Source: Desmonostoc muscorum LEGE 12446 (GTDB lineage: Bacteria; Cyanobacteriota; Cyanobacteriia; Cyanobacteriales; Nostocaceae). Taken from it: DNA of 64,000 nt. This document shows, piece by piece, positions 25,617-35,140 of this stretch. Location of the stretch: NCBI RefSeq assembly GCF_015207005.2, contig NZ_JADEXS020000001.1:372001-436000 (forward strand), in the 5' to 3' direction. The notes below the pieces were generated by a model. It worked only from the letters and a program-made list of their open reading frames with translations, was not told the origin of the DNA and did no database searches. How positions within the stretch are numbered: the first letter of the stretch is position 1; every line of letters begins with the position of its first letter. The position numbers were made by a program, and so were the translations under genes.

Positions 25617-26563
25617 TATCCTGCTTTTTTGTCCACGACATTCCGTAATGGCTGACCAGTTTGGTAGCGTTTAAGATTGTCAATAAACAATGCTGCGATG
25701 CGTTCTCTCAGCCGTGGTGACAGGGCTGAACAATGGGGTGTGATAAACGCGTTCGGTAGCGACCATAAGGGACTTTCCGGTGGCAGAGGTTCTATAGAAA
25801 CAGTGTCTAATCCAGCACCCGCAATCCAACCTTCACGTAGGGCGGTGAGCAATGCGGTTTCATCTACTATTGCACCACGAGCAATATTGATCAGGTAGGC
25901 AGATGGACGCATAGAACGGAATGCATCTTCATCGATTAAACCTTTCGTTTCTGGAGTTAATGGTGTAGCAATAACTACATAATCTGCTGCGGGGAGGAGC
26001 GATCGCCATTCATCAGCACCGACAATTTTATCAAAATTGGGTAAAGGTTCGGGATGGCGGCGACTACCCCAAACTTCGACTCCAAAAGCTTTAGCGCGAG
26101 ATGCGATCGCTTGACCAATATTTCCTGTGCCAATAATTAATAAAGTCGCATCTGCCAACTCTTCGAGAAACACACCTCTTACCCAAGTGTCTTCATCCTG
26201 CAAAACTTGCAATTTCCGCAGATTCTTGGCGTGATAAAGCATGAATGCCAGTACGAATTCCGAAATTGGAATCGCGTGAACTCCTGCGGCATTTGTAAGA
26301 ATAATATCTCTTTTTAAATAAGTTGGCGTCAGGATATGATTCACACCAGCACTCGGTGACTGTTGCCAACGCAGCGCCGGTGCTGCCGCCAGTACTTTGT
26401 CAAGGGTAGAGGTCTTGAGGTAGAATCCGTTGACATAAACTTCAGCATCACTAGCATCACCATCGAGGTTGCCTTCACTATCCACCTCTACAAACTCTAC
26501 ATCAGATGGTAATAGCGGCTTAATCTCAGCAATCAAATGATCGGGTAAAATTAGTTTCACCAT
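25613..26563 (-). CDS. D-2-hydroxyacid dehydrogenase (copy 1)
   Basis: 316 aa. The NAD-binding motif GTGNIG lies at 145-150 and the catalytic triad at R229 (NIARGAIVD), E258 ([10 protein letters not shown]) and H277 (FITPHCSA). It interconverts a 2-oxo acid and a (D)-2-hydroxy acid. The (S)-sulfolactate dehydrogenase SlcC belongs to this superfamily, so a sulfonated hydroxyacid is a possible substrate in this island (inference, low certainty). It is a tandem paralog of the gene at 26761-27708, and the two are separated only by a STRR block. Confidence 0.9.
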   Translation of the reverse strand: MVKLILPDHLIAEIKPLLPSDVEFVEVDSEGNLDGDASDAEVYVNGFYLKTSTLDKVLAAAPALRWQQSPSAGVNHILTPTYLKRDIILTNAAGVHAIPISEFVLAFMLYHAKNLRKLQVLQDEDTWVRGVFLEELADATLLIIGTGNIGQAIASRAKAFGVEVWGSRRHPEPLPNFDKIVGADEWRSLLPAADYVVIATPLTPETKGLIDEDAFRSMRPSAYLINIARGAIVDETALLTALREGWIAGAGLDTVSIEPLPPESPLWSLPNAFITPHCSALSPRLRERIAALFIDNLKRYQTGQPLRNVVDKKAGY

Positions 26564-26584
26564 ATTTCCTACTCCCTGATTTTA

Positions 26585-26760
26585 AGGGGACTGGGGATTG
26601 GGGACTGGGTATTGGGGATTGGGTATTGGGTATTGGGTATTGGGTATTGGGTATTGGGTATTGGGTATTGGGTATTGGGTATTAGGTATTACGCATCACG
26701 AAAACTAATCCCCAGTCCCCAGTCCCCAGTCCCCAGTCCCCAGTCCCCAGTCCCCACTCC
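26585..26760. repeat. Inverted heptamer STRR block (GGGGATT/GGGTATT and CCCCAGT)
   Basis: The left half (26585-26690) is a run of GGGGACT, GGGGATT and GGGTATT units. The right half (26709-26760) is a run of CCCCAGT units in inverse orientation. The two halves could pair into a long stem. The block fills the gap between two paralogous dehydrogenase genes. Confidence 0.9.
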
Positions 26761-27708
26761 CTAGTACCCTGCTTCCTTATCTACTACATTTCGTAACGGT
26801 TTACCAGCTTGGTAGCGCTTAAGATTGTCGATAAATAGAGCTATTGAACGCTGTTTACTTTTTGGTGAATGGCCGGAAGTATGGGGTGTGATAAAGATGT
26901 TTGGCAGTGACCATAAAGGACTTTCTGGTGGTAGGGGTTCGGTGTTAACTGTGTCTAATGCTGCACCTGCAATCCAACCTTCTGTAAGTGCTTTGATTAA
27001 TGCTGATTCATCGATGACGCCGCCACGAGCAATATTAATTAAGTATGCATGGGGAGGGAGCGATCGCAATACAGATTCATCAATAAATTCTTTCGTTTCT
27101 TGTGTCAGTGGTGTTGCAATTACTACATAGTCTGCTGTGGGGAGGAGCGATCGCCATTCATCAGCACCCACTACTTTATCAAAATTTGGTAGTTCTTGGG
27201 GATGACGGCGACTGCCAATAATTTTCAAGCCAAACGGTTTAGCACGGGCGGCAATTTCTTGACCGATACCACCAGCACCAATAATTAGCAAAGTTGCATC
27301 TGTTAACTCTTTGATGGCGAAGCCTCTTTTCCAGTGACGTTCTGCTTGTAAACTATATAATTCTGGCAGATGCTTCGCATGAGCAAGTATGTAAGTAATC
27401 ACAAATTCGGCAATGGGAATTCCATGTACTCCCGCCCCATTTGTGAGAAGAATATCTCTTTTCAAATAAGTTGGTGTCAGAATGTGATTCACCCCTGCAT
27501 TGGGGGCATGATGCCAACGCAGTGCAGGTGCAGCTTCCAGTATTTTATGCAGTATAGGACTTCTAGATAAAAACCAACTGAAATAAACTTCAGCATCGCT
27601 AGCATCGCCATCTAAATTCCCATCAATATCTACTCGGACAATTTCTGTATTGGGTGGTAGATGTGGCTCAATATCAGCAACCAGATCGAGCGGCAAAATC
27701 AGCTTCAT
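26761..27708 (-). CDS. D-2-hydroxyacid dehydrogenase (copy 2)
   Basis: 315 aa and closely similar along its whole length to copy 1. NAD motif GAGGIG and catalytic R228, E257 and H276 (FITPHTSG) are intact. Both copies keep all key residues, so neither looks like a pseudogene. Differences cluster in the substrate-facing N-terminal domain (for example [26 protein letters not shown] against [26 protein letters not shown]), which may mean different substrates. Confidence 0.9.
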   Translation of the reverse strand: MKLILPLDLVADIEPHLPPNTEIVRVDIDGNLDGDASDAEVYFSWFLSRSPILHKILEAAPALRWHHAPNAGVNHILTPTYLKRDILLTNGAGVHGIPIAEFVITYILAHAKHLPELYSLQAERHWKRGFAIKELTDATLLIIGAGGIGQEIAARAKPFGLKIIGSRRHPQELPNFDKVVGADEWRSLLPTADYVVIATPLTQETKEFIDESVLRSLPPHAYLINIARGGVIDESALIKALTEGWIAGAALDTVNTEPLPPESPLWSLPNIFITPHTSGHSPKSKQRSIALFIDNLKRYQAGKPLRNVVDKEAGY

Positions 27709-27965
27709 TGTAGATTACCTCTTCTTTCTTTTTACAGGGCTATCTTTGGAAATTGCCTCTGTTCGTTTAATCAAAAAAATTACTGCATTTTTTCTTGGCA
27801 AAAATTATGATTATGATATTTATAGGACTTACGCAATAACTCTCTGAAACTCTCATTTCTCCGTGCCCTCTGCGTCCTCTGCGGTACCCTGCGGGAAGCC
27901 GCTGGGCGTCTACAATTTTCCGTTACCTGTGCGTAAGTCATAATTGAGTAATAATTCACATCTTC

Positions 27966-28466
27966 TTATTTAATTTTTAAACACATAAACTCCAGATCAA
28001 AATATTGATCATTAAATTTATACGCCATTTCTTCTATTCCATATATTTGAAACCCCAATGATAAATAAACTTGTTTCGCTAAGAAATTATTTTTAACAAC
28101 ATCAAGTAATAATATTTCTACCTCGTTAATAGCTTTTGCTCTTTCAATTAATTGATTTAGCAATAATTTACCTATACCTTTTCCTCGATATTCTTGTTTA
28201 ACATACATACTACTAACATATCCTTTATGCCTGAGTTTTATTCTTGATTCTTGGTGAAATGCGACTATTCCAATTAACTCTTTATCCTCAGAGCAGCCCA
28301 AAATAAAGTTATTATCTACTGGGATTCTATCCTGAAATTGTTCTATCGTCTTAATTGCTTCTTCATGATACGTTGTGCCAAATGAATCTGGATTTTTATA
28401 TAAAGCTTCTAATCTGATCTGTCTATAATCTTCTGCATCATACTTTGTTAACTTTCTAATTATCAT
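27966..28466 (-). CDS. GNAT family N-acetyltransferase
   Basis: 166 aa. The acetyl-CoA loop is seen in MYVKQEYRGKGIGKLLLNQLIERAK, with the following LLLDVVKNNFLAKQVYLSLGFQIYGIEEMAYKF motif. It has lower GC and more Lys/Ile than its neighbours, which hints at separate origin. Substrate unknown. It stands between the dehydrogenases and the ssu transport genes with no obvious link. Confidence 0.87.
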   Translation of the reverse strand: MIIRKLTKYDAEDYRQIRLEALYKNPDSFGTTYHEEAIKTIEQFQDRIPVDNNFILGCSEDKELIGIVAFHQESRIKLRHKGYVSSMYVKQEYRGKGIGKLLLNQLIERAKAINEVEILLLDVVKNNFLAKQVYLSLGFQIYGIEEMAYKFNDQYFDLEFMCLKIK

Positions 28467-28836
28467 TAGATAAAATATAAATAATAGATATTTATTGCTT
28501 ATTTCTTATAAAAATATATATGTAAATTTAACAAATTCTGTGGGTTTAAGTCCCCCGCTTCTATCAAGCAGCAAGTTTTGCGGTGGGGTTAAAATCTCCA
28601 TTGCAAAACTTAATTACGAATTACGAATTACGAATTACGAATTATTTAATAATTATTATATTTTAGTTTATCTAGGTCGTGAATATATAAAAAATCACGC
28701 AGAGGCGCAGAGGGGAGAGTTCGCAGGAGTTTGGATTGGTGTAGTTACTTTTTAATAGGAAATTTTAATCTCGAAGTAGCCTATTTACCGCAGCTACCTC
28801 AAGTTGAATATCGCTTGACTAAAAAAAGCTTAAATC
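28467..28836. other. Intergenic region with a STRR element
   Basis: From 28535 to 28650 lies a sequence related to the middle and right half of the element at 25437 (agtcccccgcttctatcaagc ... tgcaaaacttaattacgaatt), ending in a GAATTAC array. At 28695-28725 is the dispersed word cgcagaggcgcagagggg. ORFs of 60-86 codons here are not convincing. Confidence 0.5.
28535..28650. repeat. Half of a paired STRR element
   Basis: The GAATTAC array (28612-28645) follows a stem caagttttgcggtggggtt / atctccattgcaaaactt that is similar to the spacer of the 25437 element. The matching left array is missing or degraded. Confidence 0.65.
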
Positions 28837-29607
28837 TCAACTACTCAGCTGTAATAACTGGTTGCTTGGCTGAGTATTTTCATTGTTCATTACTCGTTCT
28901 AAAACTGCTTCTCTAATATTGATAAACTGTTCATGACTTCTATCTCGTGGGCGTGCAAGTCTCACAGGTAAATCTAAAGTAATCTGCCCTGCTTCAATCA
29001 GAATCACTCGGTCTGCCAATGCTACTGCTTCTTCTACATCATGAGTAACTAAAAATGCAGTAAACTTGCGCTCTAGCCACAAATTCTCAATCAAATGCTG
29101 CATCTCTAGGCGAGTGAGAGCATCCAATGCCCCCAAAGGTTCATCTAACAATAACAAACGTGGCTGACTCACTAATGCTCTTGCTAATGAAACCCGTTGG
29201 CGCTGTCCACCAGATAATACGTGAGGCCATTCCTCAGCTCTATCCTCAAGTCCAACTTTTTCTAGTGCCCACTTGGCTTTTTCACGCCAATTTCCTTGCA
29301 AGCCTAACCCCACATTCTCAATCACTCGCTTCCACGGTAGTAAACGGGGGTCTTGAAACATCACTGTTACAGACCGGGTAAGTTTACGTAGTGGTTCTCC
29401 ATCTAGTAAGATTCCGCCTGAACTCGGTTTATCCAATGCTGACACCAGACGCAATAAAGTACTCTTACCGCAACCACTACGTCCTACAATGGCAACAAAC
29501 TCACCTGGTGCAACTTCTAAATTCAACGAATTTAAAACATTTTTTCTGCCAAAATCCTTCGTCAGATCCAAAATACTTAATTGTGTACCTTGTACATTTG
29601 AACTCAC
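28837..29607 (-). CDS. ssuB: Sulfonate ABC transporter ATP-binding protein (SsuB/TauB-like)
   Basis: 256 aa. Walker [10 protein letters not shown] (42-50), signature LSGGQ (131-135), Walker B LLLLDEP (151-157) and the switch H in [15 protein letters not shown] are all intact. It powers import through the permease encoded just upstream. The GTG at 29607 is supported by GGGAGG about nine bases before it. It is the last gene of the minus-strand row ssuD - ssuC - ssuB and the only ABC ATPase gene in the window, although there are five binding proteins. Confidence 0.93.
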   Translation of the reverse strand: MSSNVQGTQLSILDLTKDFGRKNVLNSLNLEVAPGEFVAIVGRSGCGKSTLLRLVSALDKPSSGGILLDGEPLRKLTRSVTVMFQDPRLLPWKRVIENVGLGLQGNWREKAKWALEKVGLEDRAEEWPHVLSGGQRQRVSLARALVSQPRLLLLDEPLGALDALTRLEMQHLIENLWLERKFTAFLVTHDVEEAVALADRVILIEAGQITLDLPVRLARPRDRSHEQFINIREAVLERVMNNENTQPSNQLLQLSS

Positions 29608-29731
29608 TCGAAAAACCTCCCTTATTTACAATTGATGATTGTTATTGCAACCCAATCCATATCGGATATACAATTTTTGTCATTAATCCCAAGTCAAATG
29701 AATAATTTTCAGGTTTTACTGAAACTAAAAA

Positions 29732-30556
29732 CTATGCCCTTTGGTAATTAGGATTCCAAGCCAAAAACTTTCTTTCTAATGTTCTGGCAGTGGCATCTGC
29801 TAATTTGCCTAACAAAGCATAAATAACAATACTCAATACCACAACATCTGTTTGCATAAATTCACGAGCATTCATCGCCATATAGCCAAGCCCAGAATCT
29901 GCTGCAATGGTTTCTGCAACAATTAGTGTTAGCCACATAATACCCAAGGAAAAACGGACACCAACAAGAATCGAAGATAAAGCTCCAGGAAAAATTATTT
30001 GCCACAAAAGTTGGGGTGTTTTCAATCCGTATACTTTTCCCATTTCAATCAGTCCTGGATCTACACTACGAATCCCATGAAATGTATTGAGATATAGCGG
30101 AAAAAATACTCCCATAGATACTAGAAATAATCTAGCTTGGTCGCCAATACCAAACCAGAGAATTACTAGTGGAATTAATGCCAAATTAGGGATAGTACGG
30201 AGCATTTGCAGGGAACTATCCAATAACCTTTCGGCTATACGGGAAAAGCCATTGAGCAATCCCAAACCGAACCCAATGCTACCACCAACTATGAAACCAG
30301 ATATGGCACGCCCAGCACTAATTCCTATGTGTTGAAACAGTTCTCCAGTTGAGGCTAATCTAATTGCTGTGGCAATTACACCACTAGGAGCTGGTAAAAT
30401 TCTGCTTGAAAGTAGACCAGTTCTAGAAGAAAATTCCCAAAGTACTAGCACGAGAACAGGTACAATCCAAGGAACTATTTTGTCGAATTGTGGGTTTTGT
30501 AGCAGCCCATTTAGGGATATGTTACTACTTTTGCTGTGTTTGAGGGTGATAGTCAT
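29732..30556 (-). CDS. ssuC: Sulfonate ABC transporter permease (SsuC/TauC-like)
   Basis: 274 aa with about six transmembrane helices. The cytoplasmic EAA loop that docks on the ATPase is visible: LIEMGKVYGLKTPQLLWQIIFPGALSSILVGVRFSLGIMWLTLIVAE. The later segment GLGYMAMNAREFMQTDVVVLSIVIYALLGKLADATARTLERKFLAWNP is typical of SsuC. It lies between ssuD and ssuB on the same strand. STRR-rich sequence separates it from ssuD. Confidence 0.93.
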   Translation of the reverse strand: MTITLKHSKSSNISLNGLLQNPQFDKIVPWIVPVLVLVLWEFSSRTGLLSSRILPAPSGVIATAIRLASTGELFQHIGISAGRAISGFIVGGSIGFGLGLLNGFSRIAERLLDSSLQMLRTIPNLALIPLVILWFGIGDQARLFLVSMGVFFPLYLNTFHGIRSVDPGLIEMGKVYGLKTPQLLWQIIFPGALSSILVGVRFSLGIMWLTLIVAETIAADSGLGYMAMNAREFMQTDVVVLSIVIYALLGKLADATARTLERKFLAWNPNYQRA

Positions 30557-30833
30557 AAAATTTTGGATTTTGGATTTTAGATTTTAGATTCTCCACAAAG
30601 ATAAATCTAAAGAAGTTAGGATTTTAGGCTATTTGCAAGGAGAAATCTAGAAGGATGAAATTATTAGATTTTCCGGGATAATTCAGCACTAACAATTCAA
30701 AAAAATCTAACCAATCCAGTATGGTTGGTATATTCTTGAATGACTCTGAATTCTGACTCCTGAATTCTGAGAACTTTAGATTTGAAATTTTGTATTTGTA
30801 ATCCAAAATCCCAAATCTAAAATCTAAAATTTC
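30557..30833. repeat. Inverted pair of TTTTGGA/TTTTAGA-type STRR arrays
   Basis: The left array (30557-30590, ttttggattttggattttagatt) and the inverse array (30799-30833, aatccaaaatcccaaatctaaaatc) flank about 210 bases. It lies within the ssuD-ssuC intercistronic gap. The architecture equals the GTAATTC pairs but with another heptamer. Confidence 0.8.
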
Positions 30834-30838
30834 CATAC

Positions 30839-31987
30839 TTATGAGGCAGCTGTTAGTTGTTTAGCAAATTTTTCATTGGCGGTTGTTTCGCCAAAATGAC
30901 TCAAGACTTGTGGTATTGGAGGTGCAGATTGGTTCTGCAAAGGTAGGCGTGGGAATAATAATTCAGCGGTGCGATATGCTTCTTCTAAGTGCGGATATCC
31001 AGAAAAAACAAAAGTTTCTATTCCTAGTTCTTGATATTCCAGCATCCTAGCGGTAACGGTGTCGGGATCTCCAACTAAAGCAGTACCAGCACCACCCCGC
31101 ACTAATCCAATTCCTGTCCAGAGGTTGGGGCTAATTTCTAGGGTTTGCCGAGAGCCATTATGTAGTTGACTCATGCGCCGCTGTCCTTCAGAATCAGAAC
31201 TAGCAAGGTCTTTTTGAGCTGTGGCGATCGCTTCTTCATCCACATACTTAATTAACTCATTGGCTGCATCCCAAGCCGCAGACTCGGTTTCTCGCACAAT
31301 TACATGCAAACGAATACCAAAACGTACTGTTCTGCCTTGTTCTGCCGCCAGTCGCCGAACTTCAGCAATTTTTTGTGCAACTTGTTGCGGAGGTTCTCCC
31401 CAAGTCAGATACACATCTATATGTTTGGCAGCAACTCGCTTGGCAGCAGCAGATGAACCACCAAACCACAAAGGTGGATAGGGTTTTTGAACTGGCGGGA
31501 ATAGGAGTTTACCACCTTTGATGTCTAGGTAGTTTCCTTTAAAATCAACTGTTTCACCGCTGACGATACCCCGCCAAACATGCAAGAATTCATCGGTTAA
31601 ATCATAGCGATCGTCATGACTCAGATGCAAGCCATCCCCAGCAAGATGCACCGGATCTCCACCTGTCACCACATTAATCAACAATCTTCCCTTAGAAATT
31701 CGGTCAAATGTTGCTGCCATCCGTGCCGCAGCGCCAGGAGAAGTGATTCCTGGACGAATTGCCACGAGAAATTTCATTTGCTTGGTAACAGATATGAAAG
31801 CCGCAGCAGTAATCCAAGCATCTTCACAAGAACGCCCTGTGGGTAACAATGCCCCTGTGTAACCTAAACTATCCACAGCTTGGGCAATTTGCTGCAAATA
31901 ATCAGGTGTAGCAACACGAGAGCCAATATCTGTGCCTAAATAGCGTCCGTCACGAGATCCAGTAGGAATAAACCAAAGAATTTGCAT
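30839..31987 (-). CDS. ssuD: FMNH2-dependent alkanesulfonate monooxygenase (SsuD)
   Basis: 382 aa, full SsuD length. Motifs are [89 protein letters not shown] and [24 protein letters not shown]. It converts alkanesulfonate + FMNH2 + O2 to aldehyde + sulfite. It heads the ssuD-ssuC-ssuB row, so this is the standard sulfonate operon core, but without the reductase gene ssuE or an adjacent ssuA. It faces an 818-base divergent region shared with the porin gene. Confidence 0.94.
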   Translation of the reverse strand: MQILWFIPTGSRDGRYLGTDIGSRVATPDYLQQIAQAVDSLGYTGALLPTGRSCEDAWITAAAFISVTKQMKFLVAIRPGITSPGAAARMAATFDRISKGRLLINVVTGGDPVHLAGDGLHLSHDDRYDLTDEFLHVWRGIVSGETVDFKGNYLDIKGGKLLFPPVQKPYPPLWFGGSSAAAKRVAAKHIDVYLTWGEPPQQVAQKIAEVRRLAAEQGRTVRFGIRLHVIVRETESAAWDAANELIKYVDEEAIATAQKDLASSDSEGQRRMSQLHNGSRQTLEISPNLWTGIGLVRGGAGTALVGDPDTVTARMLEYQELGIETFVFSGYPHLEEAYRTAELLFPRLPLQNQSAPPIPQVLSHFGETTANEKFAKQLTAAS

Positions 31988-32805
31988 GTTTATCAGGGTA
32001 TCAGGTTCAGAATTTACGTTTTTCCGATCGAATTACCGTAGTTTATAGGTGAAATTCTACCCGATATTACGTAAAAATCAACCCTAATTTAACCATTGGT
32101 AAAAAATATTTGTTTGCCGACTAACTTTTTAGTGAGCAGTTATAACTAGATAACTTTGTTAGCGTCTATTATTTTGACACTTTTTTGGTCAGGATGGCTG
32201 TATTGTCAAACACAACTTTCTACTTAGAAAATCATACATTTGAAGAAATATAGGGAGTGGGGGAGATCAAGGGCAGAGGTCTATGGCAGGAACCCCTAAC
32301 GCAGGACAGGGGGCAAAGGGGCACAGAAGCAGAGGGGAAAATTCCTAACCCCTAACCCCTAACCCCTAACTCCTAACTCCTAACTCCTAACTCAGCACTC
32401 TTTATAATATTTTCCGATCGCAACGAAGTACTGGGTCTTGCATTGTAGCAAGCTCTATGCAAAGATATTTCTAAATAAAATCCGGTAAGTCTATCGTTTT
32501 ATCGGATTTAACTAATAATTGATGCTGTCAAAATATAGCTGATTACCAGTCACCAATTTTCAAACATCATCTTACTATCCTTGCAAGCGGCAAAATTAAT
32601 AATTTACTGCGACTTTTGGATTGTATATTCAACTGCTTAGTTGTGGTTTTGATATCCGAAGATTTGTAATTTTCTCATCAATTAAACCTTTACTAAGTCC
32701 ACTATCTAATGGTTTAGCACAAACATTGCATCAGGGATTTATGGTGATTTTTTGTGCAGTTTAGAGCTAGTTTATTCGTTTTTCAGGTTGAGGAGTTAAA
32801 GAGTC
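31988..32805. other. Long divergent regulatory region between ssuD and the porin gene
   Basis: 818 bases without a gene. It must hold the promoters of ssuDCB (minus) and the porin (plus). At 32340-32400 is a heptamer run CCCCTAA/CTCCTAA. The region 32500-32700 is AT-rich. The porin has the ribosome site GAGGAG about 12 bases before its ATG. I see no certain NtcA, CysR-type or riboswitch motif. Confidence 0.5.
32340..32400. repeat. Heptamer STRR (CCCCTAA to CTCCTAA)
   Basis: About eight tandem units, CCCCTAA changing into CTCCTAA, precede the word ctcagcactc. It is part of the regulatory gap between ssuD and the porin gene. Confidence 0.8.
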
Positions 32806-34659
32806 ATGTCCAATTTTCGCTGGAATTATAGATCCATACTGTTCCTCCTTTCGTTACTAGATATTCTAGCTATCCTGGTTTTTCATCCGGCCAAAAGTCA
32901 GGCCGAACTGCCTAAACAAGTAGAAGCAAACAAACCTCCAGAAATAGTTGTTGATCGGACAGCTGAAACTTCAGTTGCTCAAGTAGAAGCAAACAAACCT
33001 CCAGAAGCAGTTGTTAATCAGACAGTTGAAACTTCAATTCCATCGATAACTAGAAAAAAGGTTACAAACCCAGAACGAGTGACACCTATATCGGAATTGT
33101 TGGATGTTGCACCACCCGCTAATAAAAAACCTACCAATAATTCGGCAGGACAAGTGACATCCGTCTCGCAACTATCAGATGTGAAGCCGACAGATTGGGC
33201 ATTTCAAGCACTACAGTCTTTGGTGGAGCGTTATGGTGTAATTGCTGGATATACAGATGGCACATTTAAAGGGAATCGTGCCCTAACGCGCTATGAATTT
33301 GCAGCTGGGTTAAATGCAGCTTTAGATCGCCTCAATGAACTCATAGCGACTTCAACGACAGATTTAGTCAGACGGGAAGACTTGGATACCATCACAAAAT
33401 TACAAGAACAATTTTCTGTAGAACTTGCTCAATTTCGGGGACGCTTAGATAGCTTGGAAGCGCGGACTGCGAAGTTAGAAGCAACCCAGTTTACCACCAC
33501 AACCAAACTTATCGGTAGAGCGCAGATTGTCTTTGGTTCAGTTCTGGCGGGCAATAATGTTGTGACTAGGACACCCGCACCTCGCAATGTCACAGCTTCT
33601 GGTTCAGCTTCCTTACGCTTAAACACGAGTTTTAACGGTAAAGACTCACTCAGCTTATCGCTGTCAGGTGGAAATCAACCATCCCTGGGACAAACAAGAG
33701 CTGGATTATTGGGAACTTATGAGGGGAGAACCGCTGATAACTCCAGTATTACTTTTGCACCCAACTCTGTTACTCTCGGTGGTGTTCGCTATCGGTTTTT
33801 ACCTACTCCAAATACCCAAGTCAATATTTATGCTCTATCCGATGGAGCTAGTGAGATCGGCCTTTCTGGTCCGGTTAACCCATATTTTGAATCGTCTTCT
33901 GCAACTGGCGCTAATGGAATTTCACGATTTTCACGGCGGTCTTTGGTCTATAACTATGGAGATAGCGGCCCCGGAATTGCCATACTCCAGCGATTAGGCA
34001 AACAGGTTCAATTCGGGGTAGCGTATAGCGCACCAAACGGTGGTAATCCCAGACCTAATAATGGTTTATTTTCAGGTAGGTATTTAGCTTTAGCCCAGTT
34101 AATATACTACTCTGCTAATCGGAATTTTCGAGTGGCTGCAACTTACGTCAATACCTATAGCCCGGCAAATACTAGAGGTCTAAGTGGAACAAACTTCGGC
34201 CCAGCAGTCGGGAGTAACCTGGTAAACAGTACCGTAGCTGGAGCGGGAACTGTCGGCAATCTTTATGGACTACAAGCGTTTTATCAAATTAGTCCTAAGT
34301 TGGCAATCAATGGATGGGTAAGTTATGCAGCGCATCGCTATATAGGACGTGGAGATGGCAATGCTATGGATTGGGCGGTAGGACTGGCATTCCCGGATCT
34401 TTTTAAGGAAGGCGCTCTAGGGGGAGTTTTAGTTGGTATGGAGCCAAAACTCACTCGCCTCAGTAATAGTGTAAATTTGGGAGCAGGTGCGGGACAAGCA
34501 GATAAAGACACCTCTCTGCACGTTGAGGCATTTTACCAATATAAAATCGGGGATAATATTGAGATTACGCCGGGTTTGATCTGGATTACTGCACCCGATT
34601 CTAATAATAGTAATCCTGATAGTTTATTTGGTTGGGTTCGTACTGTCTTTAGGTTTTAG
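32806..34659 (+). CDS. SLH-OprB outer-membrane porin (cyanobacterial type)
   Basis: 617 aa. A signal peptide (about 1-32) is followed by a repeated linker (VEANKPPE.VV twice). One SLH domain follows (VKPTDWAFQALQSLVERYGVIAGYTDGTFKGNRALTRYEFAAGLNAALDRL), then a coiled coil (LQEQFSVELAQFRGRLDSLEARTAKLE) and an OprB-type beta-barrel to the C-terminal aromatic F (WVRTVFRF). The SLH domain binds cell-wall polymers. Family members are annotated as carbohydrate or iron-uptake porins. Its placement opposite ssuD suggests a route for sulfonates through the outer membrane (inference). Confidence 0.9.
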   Translation: MSNFRWNYRSILFLLSLLDILAILVFHPAKSQAELPKQVEANKPPEIVVDRTAETSVAQVEANKPPEAVVNQTVETSIPSITRKKVTNPERVTPISELLDVAPPANKKPTNNSAGQVTSVSQLSDVKPTDWAFQALQSLVERYGVIAGYTDGTFKGNRALTRYEFAAGLNAALDRLNELIATSTTDLVRREDLDTITKLQEQFSVELAQFRGRLDSLEARTAKLEATQFTTTTKLIGRAQIVFGSVLAGNNVVTRTPAPRNVTASGSASLRLNTSFNGKDSLSLSLSGGNQPSLGQTRAGLLGTYEGRTADNSSITFAPNSVTLGGVRYRFLPTPNTQVNIYALSDGASEIGLSGPVNPYFESSSATGANGISRFSRRSLVYNYGDSGPGIAILQRLGKQVQFGVAYSAPNGGNPRPNNGLFSGRYLALAQLIYYSANRNFRVAATYVNTYSPANTRGLSGTNFGPAVGSNLVNSTVAGAGTVGNLYGLQAFYQISPKLAINGWVSYAAHRYIGRGDGNAMDWAVGLAFPDLFKEGALGGVLVGMEPKLTRLSNSVNLGAGAGQADKDTSLHVEAFYQYKIGDNIEITPGLIWITAPDSNNSNPDSLFGWVRTVFRF

Positions 34660-35140
34660 TCATTTGTCATTTGTCACTCGTCATTTGTAAAGACTGAGGC
34701 TCCAGGGGCAGGCGGCAACGGGGAGAATGAAAAATTCCTGTTTCCCTGCTGCTCCCTACTCCCCTCTTTAGCGCTAAAGCACTAACTACAAACAACTCAT
34801 AGCCATCTGAAAATCAAAGATGCACAAAACCATGTAAAAAGCAAGTGTATGTTGAGATATGGAAAGTTGATTTTACAGAACTTTATGTTGAAATTTGTCT
34901 GTGAAAATGCTTGCTTTTTATCAGAAATTGTGAAAAGCTTTGTTATGTCACAAACTACGGTTAATCGCTAAAGATAAAGTAGTTTAAAATTTAATCTACT
35001 GGCAACCTTAAATAAAGGAGCCATAATCGAGGGTAGTAGGAAACCCTCAACCAAGTAGAAAATAGATTTCTGATGGTGTGCGGCATCGATGGGGTGAAGA
35101 TTTGATGCTTGAGACTTGATCGATGGGGGAAATACTTTAG
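34660..35140. other. Intergenic leader of the second flavoprotein module
   Basis: 481 bases. There is a small hairpin gagggtagtaggaaaccctc near 35028-35047 and a G-rich ribosome site (gatgggggaaat) before the ATG at 35141. A short degenerate repeat (catttgtcatttgtcactcgtcattt) follows the porin stop. Antisense ORFs here are shadows. Confidence 0.4.

Noticed and set aside
35010..35140. Possible riboswitch in the leader of the second flavoprotein module
   Set aside because: Only one short hairpin is seen; no SAM, cobalamin or other conserved riboswitch core could be matched by eye.
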